From Chryseobacterium ginsenosidimutans (GTDB lineage Bacteria; Bacteroidota; Bacteroidia; Flavobacteriales; Weeksellaceae), in assembly GCF_024807225.1 (NCBI RefSeq), contig NZ_JANUCO010000001.1, forward strand, positions 1,922,001 to 1,986,000: a stretch of 64,000 bases of DNA. Reading direction: 5' to 3'. Below, one piece after another: positions 37,800-47,700 of this stretch (position 1 is the first letter of the stretch; each line of letters starts with the position of its first letter). The notes under the pieces are model-generated. The model saw only the letters and a program-made list of their open reading frames with translations, searched no databases and was not told the origin of the DNA. A program made the position numbers and the translations under genes.

Positions 37800-38583
37800 A
37801 TGAATAAATTTTTATTAAGAGCACTGGTTTTAGCCTCAGTAAATGTTGCAGTTTTAGCAAACGCGCAATTCAGAACCCGTAACAGAATGGATAAGTTGGA
37901 AGACTTTGACGAGCAAAAATTCAGTTGGGGTTTTTATCTGAATGGTAATAAACTAGACTACCGTATCGTTTTGAATCCTAGATATGGTATGAATAATAAT
38001 CAAAATCTTGTTACTTCTAAAGAAAGTTACAGTTTCGGTGCCGGTTTAATCGCCAAATGGAGACTGAATGACTTTTTAGATCTAAGATTAGAAACCAGGG
38101 TTACAATTTGGTCAGAGACAATTGACCTTTAATACACAATCAAACGACCAGTACGCTGCCGGAAGTTTGACGAATGATCCTTTTATTCCGATCCCGTTAA
38201 CGGAAAAAGACAGAGTAAGAGAGATTAAAACAACGTTGGTGGATGTTCCCGTATTGTTGGAATTCCATGGAAACAGATGGTACAACTCAAGACCTTACAT
38301 TGCAGCGGGGGTAAACTACATCGTAAACCTTCAGTCGAATTCAGATTCTACGGATGACAATATGCAGCAGGTTTTCAGATCTACAACGCATAATTTTGCT
38401 TGGTCTGCTGAAATGGGTGTTCAGTTTTACTTTAGTAAATTTAAATTGACTCCGGCAATCAGAGGTACGTTTATCATGAACAACGAAATCGTTGCCGATA
38501 ATGCAACTACACCACCTTACTGGACGTCTGCAATGTCTACTTTACAGACAAGAGCAGTATTCTTCGTATTGAAATTCGAATAA
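37800..38583 (+). CDS. porT: PorT/SprT type IX secretion system protein, frameshifted by one base
   Basis: Outer-membrane beta-barrel-like component of the type IX secretion and gliding system. A signal peptide (ending ANAQ at about residue 23) is followed by barrel strands such as FSWGFYLNGNKLDYRIV, LVDVPVLLEFHG and YIAAGVNYIVNL. The frame breaks in LRLE; deleting one A of 38092-38094 continues PGLQFGQRQLTFNTQ and gives a 260-residue protein with a C-terminal strand FFVLKFE. Adjacency to menG is the usual arrangement for porT in Flavobacteriia. The break is one of the nine identical insertions. Confidence 0.8.
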
Positions 38584-38604
38584 GAAAAGATCTTAAAAAT
38601 ATAG

Positions 38605-38633
38605 AAAGGAGGTGCAAAAGCATCTCCTTTTTT
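38605..38633 (+). terminator. Terminator after porT
   Basis: AAAGGAGGTGC (38605-38615) pairs with GCATCTCCTTT (38620-38630) with one G-U, followed by TTT. Confidence 0.85.
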
Positions 38634-38665
38634 GTTGCACTATCAAAATATAGAGCTTTTTATTT

Positions 38666-38694
38666 TTGTTAGTATTAATATTTTGTTATTTTTG
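38666..38694 (+). promoter_or_regulatory. Promoter of the coiled-coil/zapA gene pair
   Basis: TTG at 38666-38668 and TATTTTTG at 38687-38694 with 18 bases between, 29 bases before the ATG at 38723. Confidence 0.5.
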
Positions 38695-38722
38695 CTAATA
38701 GTTAGAATATATAAAACCTGAA

Positions 38723-39025
38723 ATGCTTCAAGATTTAGAAAACAATTTTTCAGAATTAGAGAAAAAGATTTTACTATTACAAAAGAATTATAAAAATCTT
38801 ACTGAAAAGTTCTCAGAATTAAATATTGAACATGAAGACCTGAAGAAGAGATACGACGAGGAAAGGAAAAAAGGTCAGGTATTAGCAGAAGAACAAAAAA
38901 ATATAAAACTTTATTCAGCAATATCAGGAAATCCTGAACACAACAGATTGATGAAAAATCATATCAACAGATTGGTAAAGGAAATAGATTTCTGTATTGC
39001 ACAGCTTCAAAACAGTGGATTATAA
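38723..39025 (+). CDS. Small coiled-coil protein upstream of zapA (ZapB-like in shape)
   Basis: A 100-residue protein that is almost entirely predicted coiled coil over residues 1-65 (heptads in NFSELEKKILLLQKNYKNL), then a short helical tail (HNRLMKNHINRLVKEIDFCI). It has no signal peptide. Its stop overlaps the zapA start by one base (TAATG), strongly implying joint production. By position and form it may be a cell-division partner of ZapA, like ZapB, although sequence homology to ZapB is not evident. Confidence 0.7.
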   Translation: MLQDLENNFSELEKKILLLQKNYKNLTEKFSELNIEHEDLKKRYDEERKKGQVLAEEQKNIKLYSAISGNPEHNRLMKNHINRLVKEIDFCIAQLQNSGL

Positions 39026-39312
39026 TGGAGGTAAGAAGAATAACCATCAACATTGCAGGAAGGGTGTATCCGCTGAATGTACCGGCAGCAGAGGAAGAAA
39101 CTCTGCGTAAGGTAGGGAAGCAGATTGAAAGTATGATTAAAGATTTTGAACAAAACTTCGATGTGAGAGACAAGCAAGATGCTTTGGCAATGTGTGCCCT
39201 GAAATTGGGAACGAATGCCGAAGTGGTGTCTATGAACTACGATAAAACAATAAATTCAACCAACGAAAGATTAATGCAAATCAATCAATCGTTGAACGAA
39301 ACAGGGAAATAG
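39025..39312 (+). CDS. zapA: Cell division protein ZapA
   Basis: Promotes bundling of FtsZ filaments at the division site. The 95-residue protein begins ITINIAGRVYPLNVPAAEE, the typical ZapA N-terminal strand pair. A basic linker and the long C-terminal helix with DKQDALAMCALKLG follow. Length is normal. It is coupled to the coiled-coil gene upstream. A structured RNA of about 170 bases lies just downstream, before rny, echoing the zapA-6S RNA neighbourhood known from other bacteria. Confidence 0.9.
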   Translation: MEVRRITINIAGRVYPLNVPAAEEETLRKVGKQIESMIKDFEQNFDVRDKQDALAMCALKLGTNAEVVSMNYDKTINSTNERLMQINQSLNETGK

Positions 39313-39324
39313 ATTTTTTCCCAC

Positions 39325-39498
39325 AAGACTGCCTACAATAATTCTAACACATTAAGGTAAACTCAACACTAAACAATTAATGTTCGAAAGTCTTTTCAAT
39401 GGCGTGCTGCATTGCGCAGATTACAGAGAGAAGAAATCAGATCAAATCGTGGAGATCAGGAGTTTACTCTAAATCACTGGATTATTGTAGGTTTTTTT
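39325..39498 (+). ncRNA. ssrS: Probable 6S-type RNA between zapA and rny
   Basis: The non-coding segment is closed by a long-range stem: CCTACAATAATTC (39332-39344) pairs with GGATTATTGTAGG (39479-39491), 13 bp with one G-U, and is followed at once by seven T residues, which gives an intrinsic end. A second inner stem GTAAACTC (39357-39364) pairs with GAGTTTAC (39460-39467). The interior can form smaller hairpins and an open bubble. Size, rod-like closure, terminator and position after zapA all fit 6S RNA, the RNA polymerase mimic. I rely on shape and context, not on recognised primary sequence, so the family is provisional. Confidence 0.6.
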
Positions 39499-39538
39499 AT
39501 TTTAAATATATGAAGACAATTAAAACTCAATATAGATT

Positions 39539-41110
39539 ATGACAATAACAGCCATTATAGTCGGCGTGATCTGCCTTGTAATTGGTGCGGTGATAGGAAT
39601 TCTTTTTTCTAAAAGCTCACTTAATACCAAGGGTACATTTATTATAGATGATGCAAAAAAGAATGCCGAAAACCTTATAGAAAAAGCTAACGTACAAGCC
39701 GAATCCATAAAGAAAGAAAAAAACCTTCAGGCTAAAGAAAAGTTCTTGGAACTGAAATCTCAGCATGATGCAGATATCCAGTCTCGTGAAAGGAAAATGC
39801 AGGAGATTGAAAAAAGAACGAAAGACAAAGAACACAAGTTGAATGACGAGCTTAGCAAGACAGGAAAACTTGAAAAAGATTTAGATAAGCAGATTGCTGA
39901 TTATTCTAAAAAAACCGAAATTTTAGAAAGAAAACAACAGGAATTAGATGTTGCAACCGCAAAAAAAGTTGAGATTCTTGAGAAAATTTCTAATTATTCT
40001 GCAGAAGAAGCAAAAGCTGAATTGGTAGAATCTTTAAAGGCAGAAGCAAAAACCAGAGCTCAGGCGCATGTTCAGAGTATCATGGAAGAAGCTCAGTTGA
40101 ATGCTAAAGGTGAAGCGAGAAAAATCGTTATTCAAACCATTCAAAGAATCGGAACTGAACAGGCGATTGAAAACTCAGTATCAGTATTTAATATTGAATC
40201 TGATGAAGTAAAAGGTAGAATTATCGGTAGAGAAGGTAGAAACATCCGTGCTTTGGAAGCGATAACTGGTGTAGAAATCATTGTTGATGATACTCCGGAA
40301 GCTATTCTTCTTTCATGTTTCGATCCTGTAAGAAGAGAGATCGCAAGATTATCACTTCACAGATTGGTTACAGACGGTAGAATTCACCCTGCAAGAATCG
40401 AAGAAGTTGTAGAAAAAACAAGAAAACAAATCGAGGAGGAGATCATTGAAGTGGGTAAAAGAACGATCATTGATTTAGGAATCCACGGTTTACACCCAGA
40501 ATTGATTAAAATCGTAGGTAGAATGAAATACCGTTCTTCTTACGGACAAAACTTACTACAGCACTCAAGAGAAGTGGCGAATATCGCTGCAACAATGGCT
40601 GCTGAATTAGGTTTAAACGTAAAATTAGCGAAAAGAGCAGGTCTATTACACGATATCGGTAAAGTTCCTGAGCAGGAATCTGAACTTCCTCACGCTTTAT
40701 TAGGAATGCAATGGGCAGAAAAATATGGTGAAAACGCAGAGGTTGTGAATGCAATCGGAGCTCACCACGACGAAGTTGAAATGACTTCATTATTGTCTCC
40801 GATCATTCAGGTTGCCGATGCAATTTCGGGAGCAAGACCGGGAGCAAGAAGACAGGTGTTAGAATCTTACATCCAAAGATTGAAAGATCTTGAATCTGCA
40901 GCATTAAGCTTTGAAGGAGTTTCTTCAGCGTATGCAATCCAAGCGGGTAGAGAATTGAGAGTAATGGTAGAAAGCGGAAAAGTAAATGACGAAGTAGCTT
41001 CTCAGCTATCTTATGATATTTCTGAAAAAATCCAGAACGAATTAACGTATCCTGGACAAGTAAAAGTAACAGTAATCAGAGAAACGAGAGCTGTGAATAT
41101 TGCGAGATAA
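39539..41110 (+). CDS. rny: Ribonuclease Y
   Basis: Membrane-bound endoribonuclease of mRNA turnover. The 523-residue protein has an N-terminal helix (about 3-25) and a long charged coiled coil (about 35-200). A KH domain at about 225-285 contains [19 protein letters not shown], and an HD phosphohydrolase-type nuclease domain has LLHDIGKV at about residue 371 and AHHDEVEM further on. Length and order match the family. A terminator at 41134-41163 follows. The upstream RNA at 39325-39498 ends about 40 bases before the ATG. Confidence 0.96.
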   Translation: MTITAIIVGVICLVIGAVIGILFSKSSLNTKGTFIIDDAKKNAENLIEKANVQAESIKKEKNLQAKEKFLELKSQHDADIQSRERKMQEIEKRTKDKEHKLNDELSKTGKLEKDLDKQIADYSKKTEILERKQQELDVATAKKVEILEKISNYSAEEAKAELVESLKAEAKTRAQAHVQSIMEEAQLNAKGEARKIVIQTIQRIGTEQAIENSVSVFNIESDEVKGRIIGREGRNIRALEAITGVEIIVDDTPEAILLSCFDPVRREIARLSLHRLVTDGRIHPARIEEVVEKTRKQIEEEIIEVGKRTIIDLGIHGLHPELIKIVGRMKYRSSYGQNLLQHSREVANIAATMAAELGLNVKLAKRAGLLHDIGKVPEQESELPHALLGMQWAEKYGENAEVVNAIGAHHDEVEMTSLLSPIIQVADAISGARPGARRQVLESYIQRLKDLESAALSFEGVSSAYAIQAGRELRVMVESGKVNDEVASQLSYDISEKIQNELTYPGQVKVTVIRETRAVNIAR

Positions 41111-41133
41111 TAATCGAAAAAAGATATTTAATA

Positions 41134-41163
41134 AAAACCTTTCAAGAAATTGGAAGGTTTTTT
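41134..41163 (+). terminator. Terminator after rny
   Basis: AAAACCTTTC pairs with GGAAGGTTTT around CAAGAAATT-type loop sequence, followed by TTT. Confidence 0.8.
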
Positions 41164-41190
41164 ATTTTTAGCAAAATTTAAAAATCCAAA

Positions 41191-42432
41191 ATGCAAGAAC
41201 TTTCTTTGTCCTCAAAAATGAGACTTATCTTTTCTATTCCCGTTGTCATTGCTGCTTTAGGCTACTTTGTAGATATCTACGACCTGCTTTTGTTCGGTAT
41301 TGTAAGAATTCCCAGTCTGAAGGCTTTAGGCTTAAATCCTGATGTCGACGGAACTTTTATTCTTAACTGTCAAATGGTCGGTTTGCTGATTGGCGGGATT
41401 TTCTGGGGTGTTTTCGGAGATAAAAAAGGACGGTTATCTGTTTTATTCGGTTCGATCCTTGTTTATTCTTTGGCAAATATCGCTTGCGGATTTTTACCCT
41501 ATTTTCCAAAAGAGCATTTGGTGTATCAATATGCGGGGTTAAGGTTCATTGCAGGAATTGGTCTTGCCGGAGAACTCGGAGCAGGAATTACCCTTGTTTC
41601 TGAGAGTTTACCGAAGAATCTAAGAGCCATCGGAACTTCTGTTGTAGCCGGATTTGGATTAATGGGCGCTGTTGTCGCTCAATTAACCGTACAATTAGCG
41701 GGAGGTTGGAATATTTCCTATATTATCGGTGGCATTTTAGGGATTTTACTTTTATTTTTAAGAATCAGTGTGGCAGAATCCGGGATTTATAAAAATATTG
41801 AACATCAATCGGTTTCAAAAGGAAATTTCCTCTCATTTTTTACCAATAAAGATCGTTTAATAAGATATTTAAAATGTATTGCCGTCGGATTACCGACTTG
41901 GTACTGCATCGGGATTTTGGCGGTTTTAGCCAATCAGTTTGCTCCCGAAATGGGAATCGAAAGTCTTAATCCCGGAAAAGCAATTATGTGGGCGTATGTC
42001 GGTATTTCTGTCGGAGATTTTACCAGCGGATTTATTTCTCATCTCTTAAAATCCCGTAAAATGGCGATTTTCTATATGTTGGCTTTCACGATTATTGGCG
42101 TTGCGATCATGCTTTTCGGAAATACGAATACGGAAACAAAATATTATATTTTCTGCGTCTGGCTTGGTTTGGGAACAGGATATTGGGCGATGTTCGTGAC
42201 GTTGGCTGCAGAACAGTTCGGGACAAATATCAGAAATACAGCAACGACAACTGTCCCGAATATGGTTCGTGGATTGGTTCCGGTAATGATTTTTGGTTTT
42301 GATTTTTTTAAGACTAATTTTTCAGTGATTATCAGTGCTGCAATTGTCGGAATTATCGTGTTTGGTTTAGCATTTTATTCATCTCTTACCATTTCCGAGA
42401 CCCATGATAAAGATCTTGAATTTATAGAATAA
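41191..42432 (+). CDS. Major facilitator superfamily transporter
   Basis: A 413-residue integral membrane protein with twelve predicted helices. It has the MFS loop 2-3 signature in FWGVFGDKKGRLSVLFGS (about residues 70-87) and the helix 4-5 motif RFIAGIGLAGELGAGITLVSE, nearest the metabolite:H+ symporter and sugar porter groups. The substrate cannot be told from the sequence. Its start lies 28 bases after the rny terminator. No operon partner. Confidence 0.85.
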   Translation: MQELSLSSKMRLIFSIPVVIAALGYFVDIYDLLLFGIVRIPSLKALGLNPDVDGTFILNCQMVGLLIGGIFWGVFGDKKGRLSVLFGSILVYSLANIACGFLPYFPKEHLVYQYAGLRFIAGIGLAGELGAGITLVSESLPKNLRAIGTSVVAGFGLMGAVVAQLTVQLAGGWNISYIIGGILGILLLFLRISVAESGIYKNIEHQSVSKGNFLSFFTNKDRLIRYLKCIAVGLPTWYCIGILAVLANQFAPEMGIESLNPGKAIMWAYVGISVGDFTSGFISHLLKSRKMAIFYMLAFTIIGVAIMLFGNTNTETKYYIFCVWLGLGTGYWAMFVTLAAEQFGTNIRNTATTTVPNMVRGLVPVMIFGFDFFKTNFSVIISAAIVGIIVFGLAFYSSLTISETHDKDLEFIE

Positions 42433-42602
42433 TTATAAGTGTTTAAGAAATATTTAAGTAAGACTTTGCGTTATAGTAGTAACTAAGTTCAGTATAGTAA
42501 ACAAATTATGAAATTTAATATTAAATTATGCGTTGAATAATTAATATTTGTTTAACTTTGAAATGTAACAAAAACTAAATTATAATCTCAAAACCAAATC
42601 AC

Positions 42603-42794
42603 ATGCAGAATTTTTTGAAAAATGCTACAAAATTAAAAAAAGCCGATCTTAAAAACATTACGGGAGGTGTAAGCGGAACTCCGGATCTTTCACTTTGCGG
42701 ATGCGATTGCGCGGGAGCTGTTACAGGTCCTAAATATTGCGGTCAGTACATGGCTTGTCCACAAGTTTACACTTGCGATCAGTCGGCGGTATAA
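42603..42794 (+). CDS. Double-glycine leader peptide with six-cysteine core, RiPP- or bacteriocin-like
   Basis: A 63-residue peptide. The N-terminal leader NFLKNATKLKKADLKNITGG ends in Gly-Gly at residues 21-22, the cleavage motif used by C39-peptidase exporters. Such leaders (KL-x-x-x-x-LK-x-I-x-GG) are frequent in Flavobacteriia. The core of about 41 residues contains six Cys in CGCDC, YC, AC and TC, plus Gly/Pro, with no lanthionine-type Ser/Thr pattern. No peptidase transporter, modifying enzyme or immunity gene adjoins it: neighbours are the MFS gene and purB. Product and activity are unknown. Confidence 0.7.
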   Translation: MQNFLKNATKLKKADLKNITGGVSGTPDLSLCGCDCAGAVTGPKYCGQYMACPQVYTCDQSAV

Positions 42795-42838
42795 AAAATT
42801 ATTTCAACTTGAAATAAACATTTCCACATTTAATACGC

Positions 42839-42868
42839 AAAAACCTTTTGATTTATCAGAAGGTTTTT
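42839..42868 (+). terminator. Terminator after the double-glycine peptide gene
   Basis: AAAAACCTTTTGA pairs with TCAGAAGGTTTTT around ATTTA. The strong hairpin so close supports the small gene being expressed. Confidence 0.8.
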
Positions 42869-43041
42869 GTTATTACTATAAAGCATGAAAATCTCTTGAT
42901 TTGTAAAAAAAGCAAATGAACTTTATTTAAGCTTATATATTTTGTCATAAATGCTTTTTGTGAAAACGATATCAAAAAGAAGAAAATATGACGTTATAAA
43001 AATCATTAAAAACAGGATTTTTATCTCTCACCGAAAATCCT

Positions 43042-43049
43042 TATTTTTG
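43042..43049 (+). promoter_or_regulatory. Candidate purB promoter -7 element
   Basis: TATTTTTG fits TAnnTTTG, 24 bases before the purB ATG. The preceding 42869-43041 is AT-rich with no gene seen. Confidence 0.45.
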
Positions 43050-43072
43050 CATATCTAAAAGTAAAAGAAAGA

Positions 43073-44500
43073 ATGAATTCCTACAAAAATCCATTGGAAG
43101 AGCGCTATTCGAGCGAAGAAATGTTATTTAACTTTTCACATAATAACAAATTTCAAAATTGGAGAAAACTTTGGATTGCCCTTGCTGAAATTGAAAAAGA
43201 TTTAGGTCTTGACATCACAGATGAGCAAATCGCTGAGTTGAAAGCCAATGCTGAAAATATTGATTATGATAAAGCTGCAGAATATGAGAAAAAATTTCGT
43301 CATGATGTAATGGCTCACGTTCACGCATATGGTGATGTGGCGCCTTCTGCAAAAGGAATTATTCACTTGGGAGCAACTTCGGCATTTGTAGGAGATAATA
43401 CAGATTTAATTCAAATCCGTGACGGACTTTTAATTATTAAGAAAAAGTTGGTTAACGTAATGAAAAATCTTTCTGATTTTGCTATTCAATACAAAGATTT
43501 ACCAACTCTAGGATTTACACATTTCCAACCGGCTCAGTTAACCACAGTTGGAAAAAGAGCGACACTTTGGTTACAAAGTTTAGTTTTAGACATCGAAGAG
43601 CTTGATTTCTTCTTAGAAACATTGAGATTCCGTGGTGTAAAAGGAACTACAGGAACTGCAGCAAGTTTCTTAGAGCTTTTCAACGGCGATTATTCTAAAG
43701 TAAAACATTTAGATAAAGAGCTTTCAAAAAGATTCGGTTTTGAGAAAGTTTTCGGAGTTTCCGGACAAACTTACGATAGAAAAATCGATGCAAAAGTTGT
43801 GGCTTTATTAGGAAATATTGCTCAATCTGCACATAAATTTACCAACGATTTACGTCTTCTTCAAAATTTGAAAGAAGTTGAAGAACCGTTCGAAAAAAAC
43901 CAAATCGGTTCATCTGCAATGGCTTACAAGCGTAATCCAATGAGAAGCGAAAGAATCGGAGCACTAGCAAAATTTGTCATGTCTTTAACGACAAGTTCTG
44001 CAATGGTGGCTTCAACGCAATGGTTTGAAAGGACATTGGACGATTCTGCAAACAAGAGATTAACAATTCCACAGGCGTTTTTAGCAATTGATGCGATTCT
44101 ATTAATCTGGAACAACATCATGAACGGAATCGTGGTGTATCCAAACAGAATCAACAAACATATTATGGAAGAACTTCCATTTATGGCGACAGAATACATC
44201 ATCATGGAAGAAGTGAAAGCTGGTGGCGACCGTCAGGAAATTCACGAAATTATCAGAGTTCATTCTATGGAAGCTTCTAAACAGGTAAAAGAAGAAGGAA
44301 AAGAAAACGATTTGATCGAAAGAATTCTAAATGACCATTCTCTGAAATTAGACAAATCAAAATTAAAAGAAGTTCTTGATCCTAAAAACTTTATCGGTTT
44401 TGCACCAATTCAGACGGAAGAATTCATCGCAAATGAAGTTCAGCCCATTATTGATGCCAACAAAGATCTGATAGGTTTGGAGGCTGATCTTAAAGTATAA
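43073..44500 (+). CDS. purB: Adenylosuccinate lyase
   Basis: Cleaves SAICAR and adenylosuccinate in purine synthesis. The 475-residue protein has the catalytic HAHVHAYGDVAP region and LGATSAFVGDNTDLIQIRDG near residue 105. LGFTHFQPAQLTTVGKRATLW carries the second His, and the fumarase-superfamily signature GSSAMAYKRNPMRSERIG (about residues 281-298) carries the catalytic Ser. It is followed by a hairpin terminator and a repeat, then purL on the same strand. The two purine genes are close but appear to be separate transcripts. Confidence 0.96.
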   Translation: MNSYKNPLEERYSSEEMLFNFSHNNKFQNWRKLWIALAEIEKDLGLDITDEQIAELKANAENIDYDKAAEYEKKFRHDVMAHVHAYGDVAPSAKGIIHLGATSAFVGDNTDLIQIRDGLLIIKKKLVNVMKNLSDFAIQYKDLPTLGFTHFQPAQLTTVGKRATLWLQSLVLDIEELDFFLETLRFRGVKGTTGTAASFLELFNGDYSKVKHLDKELSKRFGFEKVFGVSGQTYDRKIDAKVVALLGNIAQSAHKFTNDLRLLQNLKEVEEPFEKNQIGSSAMAYKRNPMRSERIGALAKFVMSLTTSSAMVASTQWFERTLDDSANKRLTIPQAFLAIDAILLIWNNIMNGIVVYPNRINKHIMEELPFMATEYIIMEEVKAGGDRQEIHEIIRVHSMEASKQVKEEGKENDLIERILNDHSLKLDKSKLKEVLDPKNFIGFAPIQTEEFIANEVQPIIDANKDLIGLEADLKV

Positions 44501-44505
44501 ATCAG

Positions 44506-44532
44506 ATGCAGTCTTTTCGGCTGCATTTTTTA
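44506..44532 (+). terminator. Terminator after purB
   Basis: ATGCAG (44506-44511) pairs with CTGCAT (44521-44526), followed by a T run. Confidence 0.75.
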
Positions 44533-44588
44533 CTTTGTTAAAATTGAAATCTTTGACAAAGTTTTGTGGTGATTGATTTTTTTATGGC

Positions 44589-44665
44589 AGCTTTATCCGC
44601 CTTCCGCTCCCGCTTTTTGCCTACACTTCGTTTCGGCAAAAGAGCTCCGCTCAAGTCGGGCTGCG
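44589..44665. repeat. Dispersed hairpin repeat, copy 3 (divergent)
   Basis: AGCTTTATCCGCCTTCCGC at the left and GTCGGGCTGCG at the right resemble the flanks of 3777-3880 and 28516-28582. The core pairs TTTTGCC with GGCAAAA. Confidence 0.6.
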
Positions 44666-44732
44666 AAGGTTTGTCGTTAAAATAAATTTCAATTAAAAAT
44701 TAAAAATAAATCTAATAAATATCTGACATCTA

Positions 44733-47700
44733 ATGTCTAATAACAAAAGAATTTTCGTAGAAAAAAGAGGTATTTTCGATGTAGAAAGTCCAAAAATTTT
44801 TGATGAAGTAAAAGCGGTTGTTCCATCAATCCAAAGCGTAAAGGTGTATAACGTTTACGATATTTTTGGGTTAAATGATGGTGAATTCGAAAAGGTTGTG
44901 AACAGCACTTTCGTAGATCCTGTTACTGATATTTTGCACGAGGAAGATCCTGCAAAAGGAATCTGTTTTGCAATGGAGTTTTTGCCGGGACAATACGATC
45001 AGCGTGCAGATTCTGCGCAACAATGTATCGCTTTGCTCACTGGAAATGAGAAGTCTAAAGTAAGAAGCGGTAAATTGATTGAATTTGAAGGTGTTTCCGA
45101 AGCTGATTTAGCAAAAATAAAAGACCTTTTAATCAATAAAGTAGAATCTCAACAAAAAGATTTATCAGTTTTTGATTTTCCTGCGGATGAAATTCCTTCC
45201 AAGGTTTTAATTCACGAAAATTTCATCAATTTTGATGATGCTCAGCTTGAAGATTTCTTTAACAATCACGGGTTTGCTTTAGGCTTGGATGATTTAAAGT
45301 TCATTCAGGAATATTTTAAAACTGAAAAAAGAAATCCTACAGAAACTGAACTTAAGGTTTTAGACACGTATTGGAGTGACCATTGTCGTCACACAACGTT
45401 TGAAACAGAGTTGTCAAATATTGAGTTTGAAGGACAGTTTAAACATACATTGGAAACCATTTTCAATGATTATATTGAAAAAAGAAAATTCTTAGGACGC
45501 GAATTAAAACCAATTTCTTTAATGGATTTGGCGACAGTTTGCGGAAGATATTTCCATAAAACAGGTAATTTGGATAACTTGGTGGTTTCTGACGAGATCA
45601 ACGCTTGTACTATCCAAATCGAAGCTGAATATGACGGTAAAAAAGAGCCGTGGTATTTATTATTCAAAAATGAAACCCACAATCACCCGACAGAGATTGA
45701 ACCTTTTGGTGGTGCTTCAACGTGTTTAGGTGGTGCGATCAGAGATCCTTTGTCCGGACGTTCTTACGTTTTTCAGGCGATGAGATTAACGGGTGCTGCT
45801 GATGTTTTAGAACCTGTTGATAAAACGTTACCGGGTAAATTACCTCAAAAAACAATCACAAAACAGGCGGCAAACGGATATTCTTCTTACGGTAACCAAA
45901 TCGGTTTGGCGACTACAATGGTTTCTGAAATCTACGACGAAGGCTACAAAGCAAAAAGAATGGAAGTTGGTTTCGTTACCGGAGCTGTTCCTGTGGATTG
46001 GGTAAGACGTGAGAAGCCTGAAGCTGGTGATTCTATTATCATTTTAGGTGGTGCAACGGGTCGTGACGGTGTTGGTGGAGCAAGCGGAAGTTCAAAAGAA
46101 CAGGACGAAACTTCGATTCATACAATGAGTTCTGAAGTACAGAAAGGAAATGCCGTTGAAGAACGTAAAATCCAGAGATTATTCAGAAATCCTGAAGTGA
46201 CGAGATTGATTAAAAAATCTAATGACTTCGGAGCTGGAGGTGTTTCTGTAGCAATCGGTGAAATCGCTGATTCTTTGGAAGTTAATTTAGATGTTTTACC
46301 TTTAAAATATGAAGGTTTGAACGGAACCGAGCTTGCTATTTCTGAATCTCAGGAAAGAATGGCGGTTGTGGTTGAACCAAAAGATAAAGAGCAGTTCATC
46401 AAGTTCTGTGAAGCTGAAAATATTGTAGCTGTTGAGGTGGCGAAAGTGACAGATTCAGGAAGAATGCAGATGTTCTGGAAAGGTGATAAAATTGTAGATC
46501 TTTCAAGAGAATTTTTAGATACAAACGGTTGTTCTAAAAGTCAGGAAGTTAAAATTACTCACCTTAATGAAGTTAAAGAAGAAACTCAATCATTTAATGA
46601 AGAGAATTTCTTAAAAATATTAGGTGATAAAAACGTTGCTTCTCAAAAAGGTTTGTTGGAAATGTTTGATTCTTCTATCGGTGCTACTACGGTTGCGATG
46701 CCTTTAGGTGGAAAATATCAGCAGACTTTGATGGAAGGAAGCGTTCAGACGTTACCGATCATCGGAGCAAAAAATATTGAAACAGTTTCTTTGGCAAGTT
46801 GGGGATTTGATGCAGAGATTTCTAAGCAGAATTCTTTACTGGGAGCTTCTTATGCAGTCGTTGAAAGTGTTGCTAAAATCGTTGCGATGGGTGGCGATTA
46901 TAAAAATATCAGATTCAGTTTCCAGGAATATTTTGAGAAATTAGGTCAGAATCCGGAAAAATGGGGCAAACCTTTGGCTTCTCTTTTGGGAGCTTATGAT
47001 GCACAAGTTAATTTCGGTTTGGCTGCAATTGGAGGAAAAGACTCAATGAGTGGAACGTATCAGGATTTGAATGTTCCGCCAACCTTGATTTCTTTCGCTT
47101 GTGCGAATGGACAAAAGTCAACGATTATCTCTCCTGAATTTAAAAACGAAGGAAATAAAGTTTATTTCTTCAATCATATCGCTCAGGAAAACGGACTTCC
47201 AAATTATGATGCTTTAAAAGCAGTTTTTGAATTAATTTTTGAAAATATTAAGACTGGAAAAATCGTTTCTGTAAAAACGATTAAAGAAGGTGGAGTTGCA
47301 GTTGCTTTAGCAAAAATGAGCTTTGGAAACAGATTAGGTGCTGAAATTACAGTTGATGAAAACGTTTTATTAACTAAAAATATCGGTAGCTTAATTATTG
47401 AATCTAAAGAAGAATTAAGTTCTACTAATCTTCAATTGATCGGAGAAGTAAAAGATTCTGGTATGCTGAAAATAAACAATCTCGAATCTCGAATCTCGAA
47501 ACTCGAATCTGCAAACACCTCTACGTTTGAAAATCTTTTCCCGACAGTTGAAAAAGAAAAAATAACGGTTGAAATCGATGAGAAATTAAACTCGATCAAT
47601 CCAAGAAATATCATCATTAAAAAACACGGAATCGCTCAGCCAAAAGTATTCGCTCCGGTTTTCCCGGGAACAAACTGCGAGTATGATACGCTGAATGCTT

